From contig NZ_CP119787.1 of the NCBI RefSeq assembly GCF_029338255.1, positions 1,922,001 to 1,986,000 on the forward strand: 64,000 bases of DNA. Reading direction: 5' to 3'. Positions 18,057-26,284 of this stretch are shown here, piece after piece (within the stretch, counting starts at the first letter, position 1; each line of letters starts with the position of its first letter). The DNA comes from Haloarcula halobia (GTDB lineage: Archaea > Halobacteriota > Halobacteria > Halobacteriales > Haloarculaceae). A program made the position numbers and the translations under genes. The notes under the pieces are model-generated. The model was not told the DNA's origin, did not search any database, and saw nothing but the letters and a program-made list of their open reading frames with translations.

Positions 18057-19028
18057 TCATCGAAGCATGTCGCGGTCGCCGGTCCCGCGGGTCAGCGCCG
18101 AGGCCAGCGCGCCCCGGACCACGACGTCGTCGCCCATCGACGTCAGCTGGATGTCGGGGATGTTCGCCATGACCATGTCGTCGAGTCGGTTGCGAATCGG
18201 TTCGAGCACCTGGTCCGGGTTGTTGAGCGCGACGGCGCCGCCGACGTAGATGACGAGGGGCGCGTAGGAGTGGACCATGTTCGCGATACCGATGGTGTTC
18301 CAGTGACAGATCTGGTCTAAGACGTGGGAGGCGAAGTCGTCCTCGCCCGCGAACTCGAAGATATCCGCGGCCGAGAACTCCTCGGTCTCGATGGGCAGGG
18401 CCGTCTCGACGGGGTCCTCGCGGTGGAGTGCGATGGCGTATCTCGGGATGTTGTCGCCCGAGCAGTACGCCTCCCAGTGGCCGTCGTGGCCACACCCGCA
18501 GGTCATGAACCCGTGGGGGTCGATGGTCATGTGGCCGACCTCGCCGGCGTTGCCGTCCCACCCGCTGAGGATGTTGCCGTCCACGGCGACGCCCGCGCCG
18601 ATACCCGAGGAGATGGTGAGATACACCATGTCGTCGGGGTTCCGATCGGAGTAGAAGCGTTCGCCGATGGCCCCGGCGTTCGCGTCGTTGTGCAGGAATA
18701 CCTGTTCGCTCCCGACGAGGTTCGAGACGGGGCCGGTAAGCGGGATTCGGTCGATGGTGTCGGGGAGGTTCGCGGGGTTCTCGATGATGCCCTCCGCGAG
18801 GTCGAGCGGTCCGATGGCGGCGATCCCGGCCGCGGTGACGTCTCTCGGCTCGATTCCCGCGGCGTCCGCTGCCTGCCTGAGCGCGTCGAGGACCGCCTCC
18901 GTGACGGCGATTCCGGTGGGGCCACGCGGCGTGTTCGTCCTGTGTGACCCGAGAATCGTCCCGGACTGGTCGCCGATGACGGCGCGGATATGTGTCGCAC
19001 CGAGGTCGACGCCTGCGTATGCGGCCAT
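18057..19028 (-). CDS. ROK-family sugar kinase (glucokinase-like)
   Basis: 323 residues. N-terminal phosphate loop GVDLGATHIRAVIGD, catalytic Asp region LHNDANAGAIGE, the ISSGIGAGV adenosine/phosphate motif, and the zinc motif CGCGHDGHWEAYCSG. In most ROK proteins the motif is CxCGxxGCxE; here the last Cys is replaced by His, which can still bind zinc. No N-terminal DNA-binding domain, so it is a kinase and not a ROK repressor. Likely substrate glucose or another hexose, consistent with the pyk and kdgK neighbours on the same strand. A TTAATT TATA-like element lies about 28 bases upstream (19056-19062). Confidence 0.87.
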   Translation of the reverse strand: MAAYAGVDLGATHIRAVIGDQSGTILGSHRTNTPRGPTGIAVTEAVLDALRQAADAAGIEPRDVTAAGIAAIGPLDLAEGIIENPANLPDTIDRIPLTGPVSNLVGSEQVFLHNDANAGAIGERFYSDRNPDDMVYLTISSGIGAGVAVDGNILSGWDGNAGEVGHMTIDPHGFMTCGCGHDGHWEAYCSGDNIPRYAIALHREDPVETALPIETEEFSAADIFEFAGEDDFASHVLDQICHWNTIGIANMVHSYAPLVIYVGGAVALNNPDQVLEPIRNRLDDMVMANIPDIQLTSMGDDVVVRGALASALTRGTGDRDMLR

Positions 19029-19073
19029 GTTGGTTGTGTGGTCGCCCCAGCAGTACTTAATTGCACATATTCG

Positions 19074-20840
19074 TTACCGGGGGCGGTCGCCGGCCCGGCC
19101 TCGGTCGGTCGCTTCCCGGTAGACGACGCCCCGCTCGGCGTCGAGCGTGACCGTCGTGCCGTCGGTCACTGAGTCCGGGAGGGTCGTCTCCGAGACCATC
19201 GGCACGCCCAGCTCGCGGGCGACGATGGCGGCGTAACTCGTCATCCCGTCGTGTTCGTCGATGATACCCCCGATGCGACTAATCTCGCCGACGAACTCGC
19301 CGTCGAAGTGCTCCGGGACGACGAGGACGGCACCGGTCGGCATCTCTCCGATGTCGCCCGAGGGGTCGATGCGGTGGGTCGGCCCCGTCGAGATGCCCTC
19401 GACGACCGAGCGACCGCGGGCGGCCGTCTCCGCGGCGACGTGGACCTTGAGCATGTTCGCCGTGTTCATCCCCTCGAGCTCGGTCATCATCCCGGAGATG
19501 ACGACCACGGTGTCTCCGCCCGTCGCCGCTTCCGTATCGAGTGCCGACTGGACTGCACTCTGGATGACGGCATCGGCCCCTTCGGTCGTATAGTCCGTCG
19601 TGACCGGTGTGATACCCCAGGAGAGTGCGAGTCGCCGTTTGACTCGCGTGCTCGGCGTGGCGGCGACGATGGGAATCGACGGCCGGAACTTCGAGGCTTT
19701 CAGTGCGGTGTACCCGGACTCGGAGGCGGCCACGAGCGCCGAGGCGCCGACGTCGCGCGCGAGGTACCGGCCCGACCGGGCCAGGGCGTCGGTCCGGTTG
19801 CCGCCCGCGCCGGGGACCCACTGTTCGCGGGCCTCGTCGTACTCCTCGCTGGACTCGACGTCACGGACGATGCGGTCCATCGTCGTGACGACGCGGGTCG
19901 GGTGGTCGCCGATGGCCGTCTCGCCCGAGAGCATCACCGCGTCGGTGCCGTCGAGGACGGCGTTGGCGACGTCCGAAGCCTCCGCGCGGGTGGGCCGCCG
20001 GGAGTGGATCATCGAGTCGAGCATCTCCGTGGCCGTGATGACCGGCACGCCGGCCTGGCGGCACTTCCGGATGATGCGCTTCTGGATGATGGGGACGTCC
20101 TCGAGCGGGCACTCAACGCCCAGGTCCCCGCGGGCGACCATCACGCCGTAGGCCGCCTCGATGATGGACTCCAGGTTCTCGACGGCGCCGGTTCGCTCGA
20201 TCTTCGCGATGACCGGGATGTCGACGCCGCGCTCCTCGAGCGCCTGGTTTATCTCGTAGATGGCCTCGCCGTCGCGGACGAACGACGCCGCCACGAAGTC
20301 CGGTTCCTTCTCGGCGGCGACGTCCAGTTCCTGCTCGTCGTTCTCGGTGATGGTCGGCAGGCCGAGCTCGACGCCGGGGACGTTGACGCCCTTGCGCGAT
20401 TCGAGGTCGCCGCCGTTCTCGACGGTGGCGTAGACCACCTCGTCTTCGACCCGGTCGACAGTCGTCTCGATCCGGCCGTCGTCCAGCAACACGCGGTCGC
20501 CCGGGCCGGCCGCCGCGATGGACTTCGATAGCCCGACCTCCTCGGGGGTCGCGTCGTCCCCGACGACGAACCGGACTGTCGACCCCTCCTCGAGCCGTAT
20601 CGGCGTTTCGAGCGGCGCGGTCCTGACCTCCGGCCCGGGCATGTCGAGCATCGCCGCGACGGGCTGGTCGACGATCTCGTCGACCTCCCGGATGCGATCT
20701 ATCATCTCCCGGCGGTGTTCCGGCGACCCGTGGCTCGCGTTGAGCCGAGCGACCGACATCCCCGCCTGGGCGAGTTCGGCGATCGACTCGACCGACTCGG
20801 AGGCCGGGCCCAGCGTACAGACGATCTTCGCGTTACGCAT
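19074..20840 (-). CDS. pyk: Pyruvate kinase with C-terminal PEP-utiliser mobile domain
   Basis: 588 residues, longer than the usual 470-480 because of an extra domain. The barrel is intact: RNAKIVCTLGPAS start, MLDMPGPEVRTAP, KIERTGAVENLESI with the catalytic Lys, ARGDLGVE, and ATEMLDSMIHSRRPTRAE. The C-terminal about 100 residues resemble the phosphohistidine domain of PPDK and PEP synthase, with DGMTSYAAIVARELGVP; where the swivelling His normally sits there is Tyr536. The domain is therefore probably structural or regulatory, as in some Bacillus-type enzymes. Converts PEP and ADP to pyruvate and ATP, the last step of the haloarchaeal Entner-Doudoroff route. Confidence 0.95.
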   Translation of the reverse strand: MRNAKIVCTLGPASESVESIAELAQAGMSVARLNASHGSPEHRREMIDRIREVDEIVDQPVAAMLDMPGPEVRTAPLETPIRLEEGSTVRFVVGDDATPEEVGLSKSIAAAGPGDRVLLDDGRIETTVDRVEDEVVYATVENGGDLESRKGVNVPGVELGLPTITENDEQELDVAAEKEPDFVAASFVRDGEAIYEINQALEERGVDIPVIAKIERTGAVENLESIIEAAYGVMVARGDLGVECPLEDVPIIQKRIIRKCRQAGVPVITATEMLDSMIHSRRPTRAEASDVANAVLDGTDAVMLSGETAIGDHPTRVVTTMDRIVRDVESSEEYDEAREQWVPGAGGNRTDALARSGRYLARDVGASALVAASESGYTALKASKFRPSIPIVAATPSTRVKRRLALSWGITPVTTDYTTEGADAVIQSAVQSALDTEAATGGDTVVVISGMMTELEGMNTANMLKVHVAAETAARGRSVVEGISTGPTHRIDPSGDIGEMPTGAVLVVPEHFDGEFVGEISRIGGIIDEHDGMTSYAAIVARELGVPMVSETTLPDSVTDGTTVTLDAERGVVYREATDRGRAGDRPR

Positions 20841-20875
20841 CTACGGGTCCCTCCGTGCATATTGGTAGCGAAACG

Positions 20876-20897
20876 GGAGTAGACTGAGTCATACTCC
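20876..20897. promoter_or_regulatory. Inverted repeat upstream of pyk
   Basis: GGAGTA and TACTCC are perfect inverted arms separated by 10 bases, 35 bases upstream of the pyk start and just upstream of a TATA-like CATATTGG (about 20857-20865). The position fits an activator site. The half-site TACTC is like the TrmB half-site but in the outward orientation, so the factor is uncertain. Confidence 0.45.
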
Positions 20898-20972
20898 AGC
20901 GTACCGAGCCAGGGGATAAGAAACTTGTCTGACGGCGTCGAACCGTCGCCCTTGGGCGATTGTGGCACCTCC

Positions 20973-21932
20973 CTACCGGGAGATCTCGGCCCTGTCGCCC
21001 TCCAGTACCCGTTCGACCTCGTGGGGGGAGAGGACGGCGATGTCGCCGGGGACCGACCGCTTGAGCGCCGCCGTCGCTGCTCCCCACCGGAGCGCCTCCG
21101 GAATCGGCTCGCCCGTGACGTACTGGGAGAGGAACCCACCGACGAAGGAGTCGCCCGAGCCGACCGGGTGCGCGTCGGTCGCCTCGTAGGCCGGCTGGTC
21201 GAACTGCTCGTCCGGGGTGGCTGCGACGGCGCCCTTCGCGCCCTGCGTGACCACGGTGACGTCGAACCCGTAGTCGTCGGTGAGCGACGACGCTATCTCG
21301 ACGGCCGACCCCGTGCGGTCGAAGAGGTTCTCGGCGTCGCGCTTCGCGGTGAGCAACACGTCGACGTGGGGAAACAGGTCGGTCAGCACCGACCCGGCCT
21401 CCTCGGGCGGCCAGACCTTCGACCGGTAGTTGACGTCGAGGCTCGTCGTCGCGCCCGCCTCGTCTGCCGTCGCCAGCAGGTCCGCCGCCGTCTCTTCGAG
21501 CGTCTCCGAGAGGCCCGGGGTGATGCCCGACGTGTGGAACGCCGTCGTCTCCGCGAGCATGTCGGTCGGCAGCTCGGCCGTCTGGGCCGTCGTCACACTC
21601 GCGCCCGCGCGGTCGTAGATGACGTTGTTCCCCCGCGGGACCTCGCCTTGCTCCAGGTAGTAGGTCCCGACGCGGGCGCCCTCGGTGTCGTCCCAGACGA
21701 TGTCGGTGTCGACGCCGTGGCCTCTGACCTCGTTGACGACCTTCCAGCCGGGCGGGGAGTCCGGGAGTTTCGAGACCCACGTGCTCTCGAGGCCGAGTCG
21801 CTGGGCCGCCACCGCGACGTTGGACTCCGTGCCAGCGACGTGGACGTCGTACTGGTCTGCGGTCTCGACTCGCTCCTGGGTTGGCGGAGAGAGTCGGAGC
21901 ATCGTTTCGCCGAACGTGACCAGGTCAACCAT
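20973..21932 (-). CDS. kdgK: 2-keto-3-deoxygluconate kinase (PfkB family)
   Basis: 319 residues from the ATG at 21932 (MVDLVTFGETMLRLSPP), preferred over an in-frame start 105 bases upstream that gives an arginine-rich extension. PfkB signature at the C-terminus, HPVGSGDSFVGGFLSQY, contains the catalytic Asp, and the early GTESNVAVAAQRLG glycine block is present. It phosphorylates KDG to KDPG in the semi-phosphorylative Entner-Doudoroff pathway used by haloarchaea for glucose. It is upstream of pyk on the same strand with a 130-base gap that contains the pyk promoter, so the genes can be expressed separately. Confidence 0.9.
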   Translation of the reverse strand: MVDLVTFGETMLRLSPPTQERVETADQYDVHVAGTESNVAVAAQRLGLESTWVSKLPDSPPGWKVVNEVRGHGVDTDIVWDDTEGARVGTYYLEQGEVPRGNNVIYDRAGASVTTAQTAELPTDMLAETTAFHTSGITPGLSETLEETAADLLATADEAGATTSLDVNYRSKVWPPEEAGSVLTDLFPHVDVLLTAKRDAENLFDRTGSAVEIASSLTDDYGFDVTVVTQGAKGAVAATPDEQFDQPAYEATDAHPVGSGDSFVGGFLSQYVTGEPIPEALRWGAATAALKRSVPGDIAVLSPHEVERVLEGDRAEISR

Positions 21933-21988
21933 ACGCGTCCGTGGTAGCGGGGCCGGCATAAATCCCTGAGACTTCGGTGGCGGGTGTC

Positions 21989-22203
21989 CTACTCGGGCGA
22001 CGCGGCCTCGCCGTCGACGGCGTCCGGTACTACCCACGGGAGGCGCATCGCGTTGCCCGTCACGCCGAGGGTCATCCCCGCGTCGCCGGCGAGGACGGCC
22101 AGCCAGATGGGGACGTAGCCGAAGGGGACCGCCAGCGCGAGGCCGGTTTCACCGCGAGGCTGGCGCCGATGTTCTGCCTGATGACGCTGTTTGTCTTCCG
22201 ACG
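21989..22203 (-). pseudogene. Remnant of heavy-metal P-type ATPase, C-terminus only
   Basis: The last transmembrane pair of a P1B-ATPase is recognisable: [13 protein letters not shown] in one frame, then, after a one-base frameshift near 22155, [30 protein letters not shown] in the next. All catalytic parts (CPC, DKTGT, GDG) are missing. This is a deletion remnant of a zinc/copper/cadmium exporter gene. Confidence 0.75.
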
Positions 22204-22407
22204 CCCGGTTATCAAGTTGGCCGCTCAAAACAGCCCAGATGTGCGTCTGATTATTTAAAACACGAGATGTGATTGTTAAACCGGGCGCCGTACCCTCGCA
22301 GTACTCGCTGCCATCGGTAGGGTTCGACGACTGGCGAGTCCGTCCTCGACGGTGAGGCAGTCACCACCCACTCGGACCGTCCCGGCGAGGGCGGCCACAC
22401 GTGACAA

Positions 22408-23589
22408 TCACAGCGCGTTGCTGGTCGCTGCGAGTCCGGCTTCGACGTCCACGTCGGCGCCCTGTTCGGTGAGGGCGTCGCCGAGTGCCGTCATGAGGTA
22501 GCTCACGTTCTTCGGTCGCGCCGAGTGGCCCATGCAGCCGATACGCCAGATATCGCCTTCGAGGGCACCCAGGCCGCTGGCGATCTCGAGGTCGTACTCG
22601 TCTAGGAGGTACTGGATGACGGCACCGTCGTCGACGCCCTCGGGCACGCGGACCGTGTTGAGACTGGGGAGCCAGTAGGCTTCGGGGGCGTTCAGTTCCA
22701 GCCCCATCGCCTCGACGCCGGCCTTCAGCGCGCTCGCGACGGCCCGGTGTCGCTCCCACCGCCGTTCGATCCCCTCCTCGGCGACCAGGCGCAACGCCTC
22801 CCGCAGGGCGTAGACGTTCGTGATCGGTGCGGTGTGGTGGTAGGCCCGCTCCTCGCCCCAGTACCCCTCCAGCAGCGAGAGGTCGAGATACCACGAGCGG
22901 GGCGCCCGCTCGCGTGAGAGTACCTTGTCCATCGCGTCGTCGTTCAGGGTGAGCGGGCTCGCACCCGGCGGACACGAGAGGCACTTCTGTGGACCCGAGT
23001 AGGCGACGTCGACGTCCCACTCGTCGGCACGGAACTCCACGCCGCCCAGTGAGGTCACGGTGTCAGCGACCACCAGCGCGTCGTTCCGGTGGGCGATGCT
23101 CGTGAGCTCGGGGACGGACGGCTGGAGGACACCGGTACTGGTCTCGGCGTGGACGAACCCGAACACGTCGGGGCTGTGTTCGTCGAAGGCGGTCTCGACG
23201 TCGGCGGGGTCCAGTGGTTCGCCCCAGGGTGCGTCGACGGTGACGACGTCGCCGCCGGCGCGGTCGGCCATGCTCGCCATCCGGTCGCCGAAGTACCCGT
23301 TGGTCGGAACGAGCATGGTGTCGCCTGGTTCGACGAGGTTCCCGATCGCGGCCTCCATCGACGCCGACCCGGTGCCTGAGACGGGGATCGTCCACTGGTT
23401 GTCGGTGCGGAACGTGTACCGCAGGAGGTCCTGAACCTCGTCCATAATCTCGATGAACGACGGGTCGAGGTGCCCGACAAGCGGGGTGCTCATTGCTCTG
23501 AGGACTCGGGGGTGGACGTCACTCGGTCCAGGCCCCATCAACGTGCGGTCCGGTGGCGTGAGTTCGCCGACGGCTGGTTTCTCGACCAT
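22408..23589 (-). CDS. Class V aminotransferase (alanine/serine-glyoxylate or -pyruvate type)
   Basis: 393 residues from ATG 23589; a GTG 18 bases upstream is an alternative. The PLP lysine is in AYSGPQKCLSCPPG and the early block PGPSDVHPRVLRAM...GHLDP is the serine-pyruvate/alanine-glyoxylate aminotransferase pattern. Later VADTVTSLGGV contains the PLP-ring Asp. Transfers an amino group between alanine or serine and glyoxylate or pyruvate; the exact pair cannot be assigned. Stands alone; the neighbours are unrelated. Confidence 0.85.
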   Translation of the reverse strand: MVEKPAVGELTPPDRTLMGPGPSDVHPRVLRAMSTPLVGHLDPSFIEIMDEVQDLLRYTFRTDNQWTIPVSGTGSASMEAAIGNLVEPGDTMLVPTNGYFGDRMASMADRAGGDVVTVDAPWGEPLDPADVETAFDEHSPDVFGFVHAETSTGVLQPSVPELTSIAHRNDALVVADTVTSLGGVEFRADEWDVDVAYSGPQKCLSCPPGASPLTLNDDAMDKVLSRERAPRSWYLDLSLLEGYWGEERAYHHTAPITNVYALREALRLVAEEGIERRWERHRAVASALKAGVEAMGLELNAPEAYWLPSLNTVRVPEGVDDGAVIQYLLDEYDLEIASGLGALEGDIWRIGCMGHSARPKNVSYLMTALGDALTEQGADVDVEAGLAATSNAL

Positions 23590-23735
23590 GCCGAACCGTT
23601 TCGACACGATACAATAAAAAGTACGACTTCGTCGAACCGTCTGGCCGCCGCTATCGACGGCAGCGCGTAGACGGCAGTCTACCAGGTCTCTGTTTTCCTG
23701 CTGGAGCCAGCGCCCCGTCTTTCGGGGAACCGTGG

Positions 23736-24107
23736 TTACTCACCTGTTCTATCCGACGTTCCATCGTGTCCGGTCTCGCCCAACCGCACGACGAGTCGCT
23801 GGATACTCAACGCATAGACTGTCATCTCGGCACCACGTGAGGAGTACCACGTGTCCACACCCTCGACGAGACCTGCCTCACAGAGCTGGTCGAGGTGGTA
23901 CTTTGTGTTCTGCAGGGACGCCCCGACTGCGTCAGCGAGTCCCGAGGCGGTACTTGGTTCGTCGTCCAGCGCCGCGAGGAGGTCCTGAGCCATCGCCGAT
24001 GACATGGCCTGGATGATGTCACCGGTATCGTCGTCTCGGATCTCGACGTCAGTTCGGTCGGTCGGCGTGTAATCGACGGCCGGACGGTGGGGTAATGCGC
24101 TTGCCAT
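23736..24107 (-). CDS. Winged-helix (ArsR-like) transcriptional regulator
   Basis: 123 residues. Helix-turn-helix: MAQDLLAALDDEPSTASGLADAVGASLQNTKYHLDQLCEAGLVEGVDTWYSSRG, the typical ArsR/HTH_20 pattern of haloarchaeal small regulators. No metal-binding cysteines. It ends with a polar tail. The P450 gene on the same strand ends 36 bases upstream of this gene's start, so the two may form a unit. Confidence 0.78.
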   Translation of the reverse strand: MASALPHRPAVDYTPTDRTDVEIRDDDTGDIIQAMSSAMAQDLLAALDDEPSTASGLADAVGASLQNTKYHLDQLCEAGLVEGVDTWYSSRGAEMTVYALSIQRLVVRLGETGHDGTSDRTGE

Positions 24108-24143
24108 ATTGTATCACCTCGCGTGAATTTCGTCGTTGTGTTT

Positions 24144-25463
24144 CTACCGTACGTCGATCTCGATCGGTCCGCCGGGCTCGAGGTTCGAACTGGCGATCAG
24201 GTCTGGATCCGGTTCGGACACGAGTGTGACGGAGTACTCGTCAAGAATAGTTGCGAGAACGGTCTTCATCTCCATGCGCGCGAATCGCATCCCGATGCAG
24301 TGACGGGGTCCGCCGCCGAAGGGAAAGTATGCGTACTCCGGGCGGTCGGCGTCGTCGTCGAATCGCTCCGGTCGGAACGCTTCTGGGTCGTCCCACCACG
24401 CCGGGTCACGGTGGACGGCCCACTGTGGCACGACCAGCGTCGTGCCTGCCGGGATGTCGTATCCCTGTAGCGTCACGTCTCGCGTCGCTTCTCGGAAGAG
24501 CATGTACACGGGCGGATAGAGACGCAGCGCCTCGTCGATCGCGCGCTCCACCCGTTCGAGTTCCGGGAGGTCCACAGCGGTTACGCGCCCGTCACAGACG
24601 GCGTCGACCTCCGCCCGGAGGTCGGCCTGTCTGTCGGGGTGTCGCGCGAGACAGAGGAGCGTGTACGTCAGCCCCAGGGCTGTCGTCTCGTGTCCGGCAA
24701 AGAGGAACGTGACCATGTTGTCGCGGAGTTCTTCGACCGTCAGTTCGCTCGCTTCGACGAACCCCACGAGGATCGACAGCAGATCCTCGCCACGATTCTC
24801 GGGGTCTTGTCGACGCCGCTGTCGGGCCAGGTCGTCGACGAACTGCCTTAGTTCACCGAGCTTCCGTCTGTACCGCAGATTCGTCGGCGTCGGGAGGCGG
24901 TCCGGGAGGAACGACCAGACCCTGCTCGTATCGAACCGGGTGAGAATCGCGTCCGACGCCTCCGAGACGACCGGATTCTCCGTCACGTCCACACCGAACA
25001 GCGTTCGTCCGAGCACGTCCATCGTCGTCGCCGTCATCGTGTCGGTGACGTCGACGACCATCCCATCACGCCACTGCTCGACAGTCTCTTTTGCAGCGGA
25101 CCGCATCTCGGGAACGTACCTGCACAACCGTTCTCGGTAGAAGGCCGGTTGCACCTGTGTCCGCTGATTCTGCCACTGATCACCACCCGTAACGAACAGG
25201 CCCTCGCCCATCGCGTCCGCGAGGTTCCGGGTCACCACCGCACCTTTCTCGAAGGCTTCGTGCTCGTCAAGAAGGATCCGCTGGATCGCGTCCGGATGGG
25301 CGATCATACACGCGTCGGTCCCGAAGACGTCGTAGCGTGCGACGCGACCGTGCTCGTCGCGCAGCGCTTCGAAAAACGCCAGGACATCGCGGCTCAAATC
25401 GAGTGTGCTGCCGAGAACTGGCAATCCGCGCGGACCGGGTGGGTCACTCACTTCCGAGCTCAT
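24144..25463 (-). CDS. Cytochrome P450 monooxygenase
   Basis: 439 residues with all P450 hallmarks: I-helix oxygen-activation AGHETT, K-helix ExxR in EALRLYPP, and the haem-ligand loop FGGGPRHCIGMRFA. No N-terminal membrane anchor, so it is soluble and would need ferredoxin partners encoded elsewhere. Substrate unknown. It is divergent from an HTH_10 regulator across an 86-base intergenic region containing a perfect palindrome, which suggests specific regulation, and is followed on its own strand by an ArsR-like gene. Confidence 0.93.
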   Translation of the reverse strand: MSSEVSDPPGPRGLPVLGSTLDLSRDVLAFFEALRDEHGRVARYDVFGTDACMIAHPDAIQRILLDEHEAFEKGAVVTRNLADAMGEGLFVTGGDQWQNQRTQVQPAFYRERLCRYVPEMRSAAKETVEQWRDGMVVDVTDTMTATTMDVLGRTLFGVDVTENPVVSEASDAILTRFDTSRVWSFLPDRLPTPTNLRYRRKLGELRQFVDDLARQRRRQDPENRGEDLLSILVGFVEASELTVEELRDNMVTFLFAGHETTALGLTYTLLCLARHPDRQADLRAEVDAVCDGRVTAVDLPELERVERAIDEALRLYPPVYMLFREATRDVTLQGYDIPAGTTLVVPQWAVHRDPAWWDDPEAFRPERFDDDADRPEYAYFPFGGGPRHCIGMRFARMEMKTVLATILDEYSVTLVSEPDPDLIASSNLEPGGPIEIDVR

Positions 25464-25499
25464 ACACGCGTGTTTCCGACACCGGGGCGCAAGCGTTCT

Positions 25500-25515
25500 G
25501 TCGGACCTGTCCGAC
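25500..25515. promoter_or_regulatory. Palindromic operator between P450 and HTH_10 genes
   Basis: GTCGGAC-CT-GTCCGAC is a perfect 7-base inverted repeat directly upstream of a TATA box (about 25519-25526, TTTATAT) whose spacing places transcription start at about the ATG at 25550. The site could serve both divergent promoters; autoregulation by the HTH_10 protein is a reasonable inference. Confidence 0.6.
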
Positions 25516-25549
25516 CCTTTTTATATCCGACGGGCAATTCTCTCGCACA

Positions 25550-26230
25550 ATGCGGTATCTCCAGTTACAGATCCGCTTCCCGCCGGCGGCCCGTCATCGG
25601 ATGCACCAGTTCCTCGTCGAACAGGACTCGCTTCGTCGCGCGTACCTGCGCCACTGGAACTTCTCGAACCCCGAGTACGTCACCACCTTGCTCTATGTCG
25701 TCGGGGATGTCGCGGAGGGAAAAGCGGCGTACCTCGCCGCCCTCGACACCGTCGACGCTATCCGAGAGTACGATGTGACCCCAGTCGACGACCGCAGCTT
25801 CTACGTCTACATCCGGGAGATATCGCAGGGATTCGCCAGTCGCCTGCGTGCTCTCCTCACCGATACTGAACTGCTCGTCGTCCCACCGATCGAATACGGC
25901 AGCGATGGTGAGATGCTCTTCGAGATCGCTGGGAAACACGATGCCCTCCAGGGGTTGATCGCAGATCTTCCGGACCACCTTTCGGTATCGGTCAGCCGTC
26001 TCGGAGAGTACGATGCATACCGGGAGTTGCAAGTCACGGCGTTGACCAACCGGCAAGCGGAGGTGCTCGAGGTCGCACGGGAACAGGGATACTACGAGAT
26101 TCCTCGCCAAGCAAGCGTTCGGGACGTTGCCGACGAGGTCGGGTGTTCGAAAAGTACCGCCGCAAACCATCTGCGAAAGGCAGAGGCGCGACTCGTGTCG
26201 CTCTACGAAGACCGTTCGACCACGAAGTGA
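25550..26230 (+). CDS. HTH_10 family (bacterio-opsin activator-like) regulator
   Basis: 226 residues from ATG 25550. The N-terminal about 160 residues form a sensory region of the Bat type (MRYLQLQIRFPPAARHRMHQF). The C-terminal LTNRQAEVLEVAREQGYYEIPRQ...DVADEVGCSKSTAANHLRKAE is the HTH_10 domain. An upstream extension of the frame is antisense to the P450 gene and was rejected. Likely regulates the divergent P450. Confidence 0.88.
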   Translation: MRYLQLQIRFPPAARHRMHQFLVEQDSLRRAYLRHWNFSNPEYVTTLLYVVGDVAEGKAAYLAALDTVDAIREYDVTPVDDRSFYVYIREISQGFASRLRALLTDTELLVVPPIEYGSDGEMLFEIAGKHDALQGLIADLPDHLSVSVSRLGEYDAYRELQVTALTNRQAEVLEVAREQGYYEIPRQASVRDVADEVGCSKSTAANHLRKAEARLVSLYEDRSTTK

Positions 26231-26237
26231 CATCCTC

Positions 26238-26250
26238 ATACGGTCGTGCG
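26238..26250 (+). repeat. Left terminal inverted repeat of the IS630 element
   Basis: ATACGGTCGTGCG matches in reverse the sequence at 27377-27389. The TA inside both repeats is consistent with the TA target duplication of IS630 elements, so the element proper would be 26241-27386. Confidence 0.75.
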
Positions 26251-26284
26251 AAAATATTTGCCAGTGTAGACTCAATTTGCGGTA

